Positions 63,701 to 64,000 of a DNA stretch of 64,000 bases are shown piece by piece (the stretch's first letter is position 1; every line of letters starts with the position of its first letter). The notes under the pieces were generated by a model, which saw only the letters and a program-made list of their open reading frames with translations, ran no database searches and had not been told where the DNA came from. Source of the stretch: Limnohabitans sp. (GTDB lineage: Bacteria > Pseudomonadota > Gammaproteobacteria > Burkholderiales > Burkholderiaceae_C); contig VERE01000016.1 in NCBI GenBank assembly GCA_018882835.1, forward strand, positions 1 through 64,000. The letters run 5' to 3'. Made by a program: the position numbers and the translations under genes.

Positions 63701-64000
63701 CCTCGACATCGTTTCCGGTCAGTGTGCCCGTTTGGATGGTGTCTTCAAAGCTTGTAGCGCTGGTGGGAGACGCTGTGGGCGCGTCGTTGACCGCACTGAT
63801 GACCAGCGACACGGTGGCGGCCTCGGAGTCCAGGCTGCCATCGTTGACCTTGAAGGTGAAACTGTCGGTGCCGTTGTAATTTGCCGCCGGGGTGTAGGTG
63901 TAGGCCCCGGTGGATGCGTTCACGGTGACGCTACCGTGGCTGGGGTCGGACACTTTGGCAAACGTCAGGGTGCTGCCTTCAACGTCGGAGCCCATCAGTG
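60738..64000 (-). CDS. Large cadherin/VCBS-repeat surface protein with dockerin-like C-terminus (5' end outside window)
   Basis: The frame is open to the window end, so the true start lies beyond 64000 (1087 codons visible). Nine tandem repeats of about 92 residues (the last two or three more divergent) show DVEGSxLTFAKVSDPSHGSV, TGAYTYTPAANYNGTDSFTF and KVNDGxLDSE, joined by VNDAP linkers with an EDT motif; this is the cadherin/VCBS-like repeat of adhesins. An Ig-like region follows (DPDGTVSFATQWQ). Two dockerin-type segments come next, SLTDVLSALKIYLGKPT and DFDADGQVTLSDVLMLLKYY, the second with intact Ca2+-binding loop residues. The C-terminus is VELVGILRGDVDFSWGG. No RTX block is visible, so its export route is unknown. 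It lies 144 bp upstream of the beta-roll gene on the same strand. Confidence 0.88.
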   Translation of the reverse strand, partial: LMGSDVEGSTLTFAKVSDPSHGSVTVNASTGAYTYTPAANYNGTDSFTFKVNDGSLDSEAATVSLVISAVNDAPTASPTSATSFEDTIQTGTLTGNDVEGSSLTFAKVSDPSHGSVTVNATTGAYTYTPAANYNGTDSFTFKVNDGTLNSEAATVLLVISAVNDAPTASAASATTSEDTAKTGTLTGTDIEGSSLTFAKVSDPSHGSVTVNATTGAYTYTPAANYNGTDSFTFKVNDGALDSDTATITLTVSAVNDAPVGTATSITTDEDTAKTGTLAGTDIEGSTLTFAKVSDPSHGSVTVNATTGAYTYTPAANFNGTDSFTFMVNDGVADSEAASVLITVGSVNDAPVATDLRISTAEDTALSGHLSGTDPEGSALTWIQVAEPSHGTVTLSAITGAYVYTPAANYNGTDSFTFKVNDGALDSETATVFITLTAVNDAPTAVAIGASTNEDTAKSGLLSGTDVEGSTLTFAKVTDPQHGTVTLNATTGAYTYTPAANYNGSDSFTYKVNDGVLDSAVSQVTVTVAAVNDAPVANALRITTDEDTPSKGQLTGADTEGSALSFVKVSDPSRGTVVINAATGAYTYTPVANANGVDRFSFKVNDGALDSEVASVEVQISAVNDAPVASSLSVNGYEDGVLTGVLPGSDVEGSALTYAKLSDPLHGVVVLNTATGSYTYTPAANYNGSDSFTFKVNDGALDSGVGTLSVSLAAVNDAPQANGVTLSGFEDTVKTGQLTGSDVEGSALSFAKVSEPSHGSLTLNTETGAFSYTPELNFWGADHFTFRVSDGAARSDPVEVTFLVNAMDDPASASLTVTGTGLLGTSLSLSVSDLQDPDGTVSFATQWQSKQSTGEWVDVAQANSVRWQVPTDAAWTDAIVRAQVTTTDEGGGTTLLYSPEKQIVSGAYHASIKAYYASQLIDPANAKLLGNVTVTFPGFQGTTVSLTSLESSSIVDNDATQDGQVSFTASAPLPNDVRQAISLTDVLSALKIYLGKPTPVDTPKTLSKLAADFDADGQVTLSDVLMLLKYYLGKENALQPQWAWIDRQKIGAAEELSSSLGVHDFTESSNVELVGILRGDVDFSWGG
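60870..61070 (-). other. Dockerin-like double EF-hand segment
   Basis: Two 20-25-residue segments of the form (D)xDxDGxVxxxDvLxLLKYYLG, spaced by about 25 residues, match the duplicated loop-helix of type I dockerins. The first copy lacks most loop acids; the second has D-D-D-Q-D positions. In other bacteria dockerins bind cohesin modules; no cohesin was recognised in this window. Confidence 0.7.
61700..64000. repeat. 276-bp tandem repeat array
   Basis: The repeats encoding the 92-residue cadherin/VCBS-like units are spaced by exactly 276 bp in the window-end half (for example equivalent points at 63082, 63358 and 63634). They are highly similar in DNA sequence there and more divergent toward 61700. 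The array continues past the window. Confidence 0.9.

Noticed and set aside
61700-64000. Regular DNA periodicity that might be taken for a CRISPR array
   Set aside because: The period is 276 bp, the whole unit repeats with no unique spacers, and an uninterrupted reading frame encodes cadherin-like domains.
60738-64000. Cohesin partner for the dockerin-like module within the window
   Set aside because: No domain in the three giant proteins showed a recognisable cohesin pattern by eye; most are cadherin, VCBS, Ig-like or RTX.
32996-64000. Integrase, transposase or phage genes that would explain acquisition of the locus
   Set aside because: None was seen on either strand. tRNA-Asn beside the locus could be an integration site, but no direct repeat of its 3' end was noticed within the window.

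Overview
The window is a GC-rich bacterial chromosome segment. Protein sequences and gene order point to a betaproteobacterium of the order Burkholderiales, probably Comamonadaceae (Limnohabitans/Rhodoferax/Polaromonas-like). The pointers are a CysB regulator of the MNLHQFRFV type, a DUF934-CysH-CysD-CysN sulfate block, a TrxR-like ferredoxin-NADP reductase and a long ThiE. The taxonomic call is inference; no rRNA is present.

Region 1 (1-12889) is housekeeping. It holds a yejA-yejB-yejE oligopeptide importer (minus, yejE cut by the window start), fabI (plus), a large PLP-dependent arginine/lysine/ornithine decarboxylase, tRNA-Ser(GGA) with a bidirectional terminator, an orphan branched-chain amino-acid binding protein, a tightly coupled pepA-holC-small ORF operon, and the divergent lptF-lptG-cbiX unit.

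Region 2 (12935-28927) is largely sulfur assimilation with housekeeping genes interleaved: cysB, hrpA (minus), argA, a yggX-like gene, mnmC, then tauE-like, cysI, DUF934, cysH (APS-reductase type), cysD and cysN. A 7Fe ferredoxin (fdxA) and a ferredoxin-NADP reductase follow. Together they activate sulfate to APS, reduce APS to sulfite and sulfite to sulfide. No cysJ or cysC lies in the window, so ferredoxin is a plausible electron donor for CysI. The single-domain CbiX chelatase upstream could help make its siroheme.

Region 3 (28960-32836) is a thiamine block: thiD (minus) divergent from thiO-thiS-thiG-thiE, building the thiazole and joining it to the pyrimidine. thiC and a TPP riboswitch are absent here. 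tRNA-Asn(GUU) and a strong bidirectional terminator close the region.

Region 4 (32996-64000, all minus strand) is accessory: a type I secretion locus of roughly 31 kb. Read 5' to 3' on the minus strand it has (i) a truncated gene with nine visible 92-residue cadherin/VCBS-like repeats and a dockerin-like C-terminus; (ii) a 144-bp AT-rich gap with two palindromes; (iii) a 2812-aa protein built from an unusual beta-roll in which Asn-, aromatic- and Asp-type nonapeptides alternate; (iv) a 4748-aa multi-domain RTX adhesin; and (v) a TolC-like outer-membrane protein, a LapB-like ABC transporter and an HlyD-like adaptor, tightly packed. This locus carries most of the unusual content: extreme repeats, internal duplications and an AT-rich segment. 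No CRISPR array, insertion sequence, integrase or phage gene was seen.
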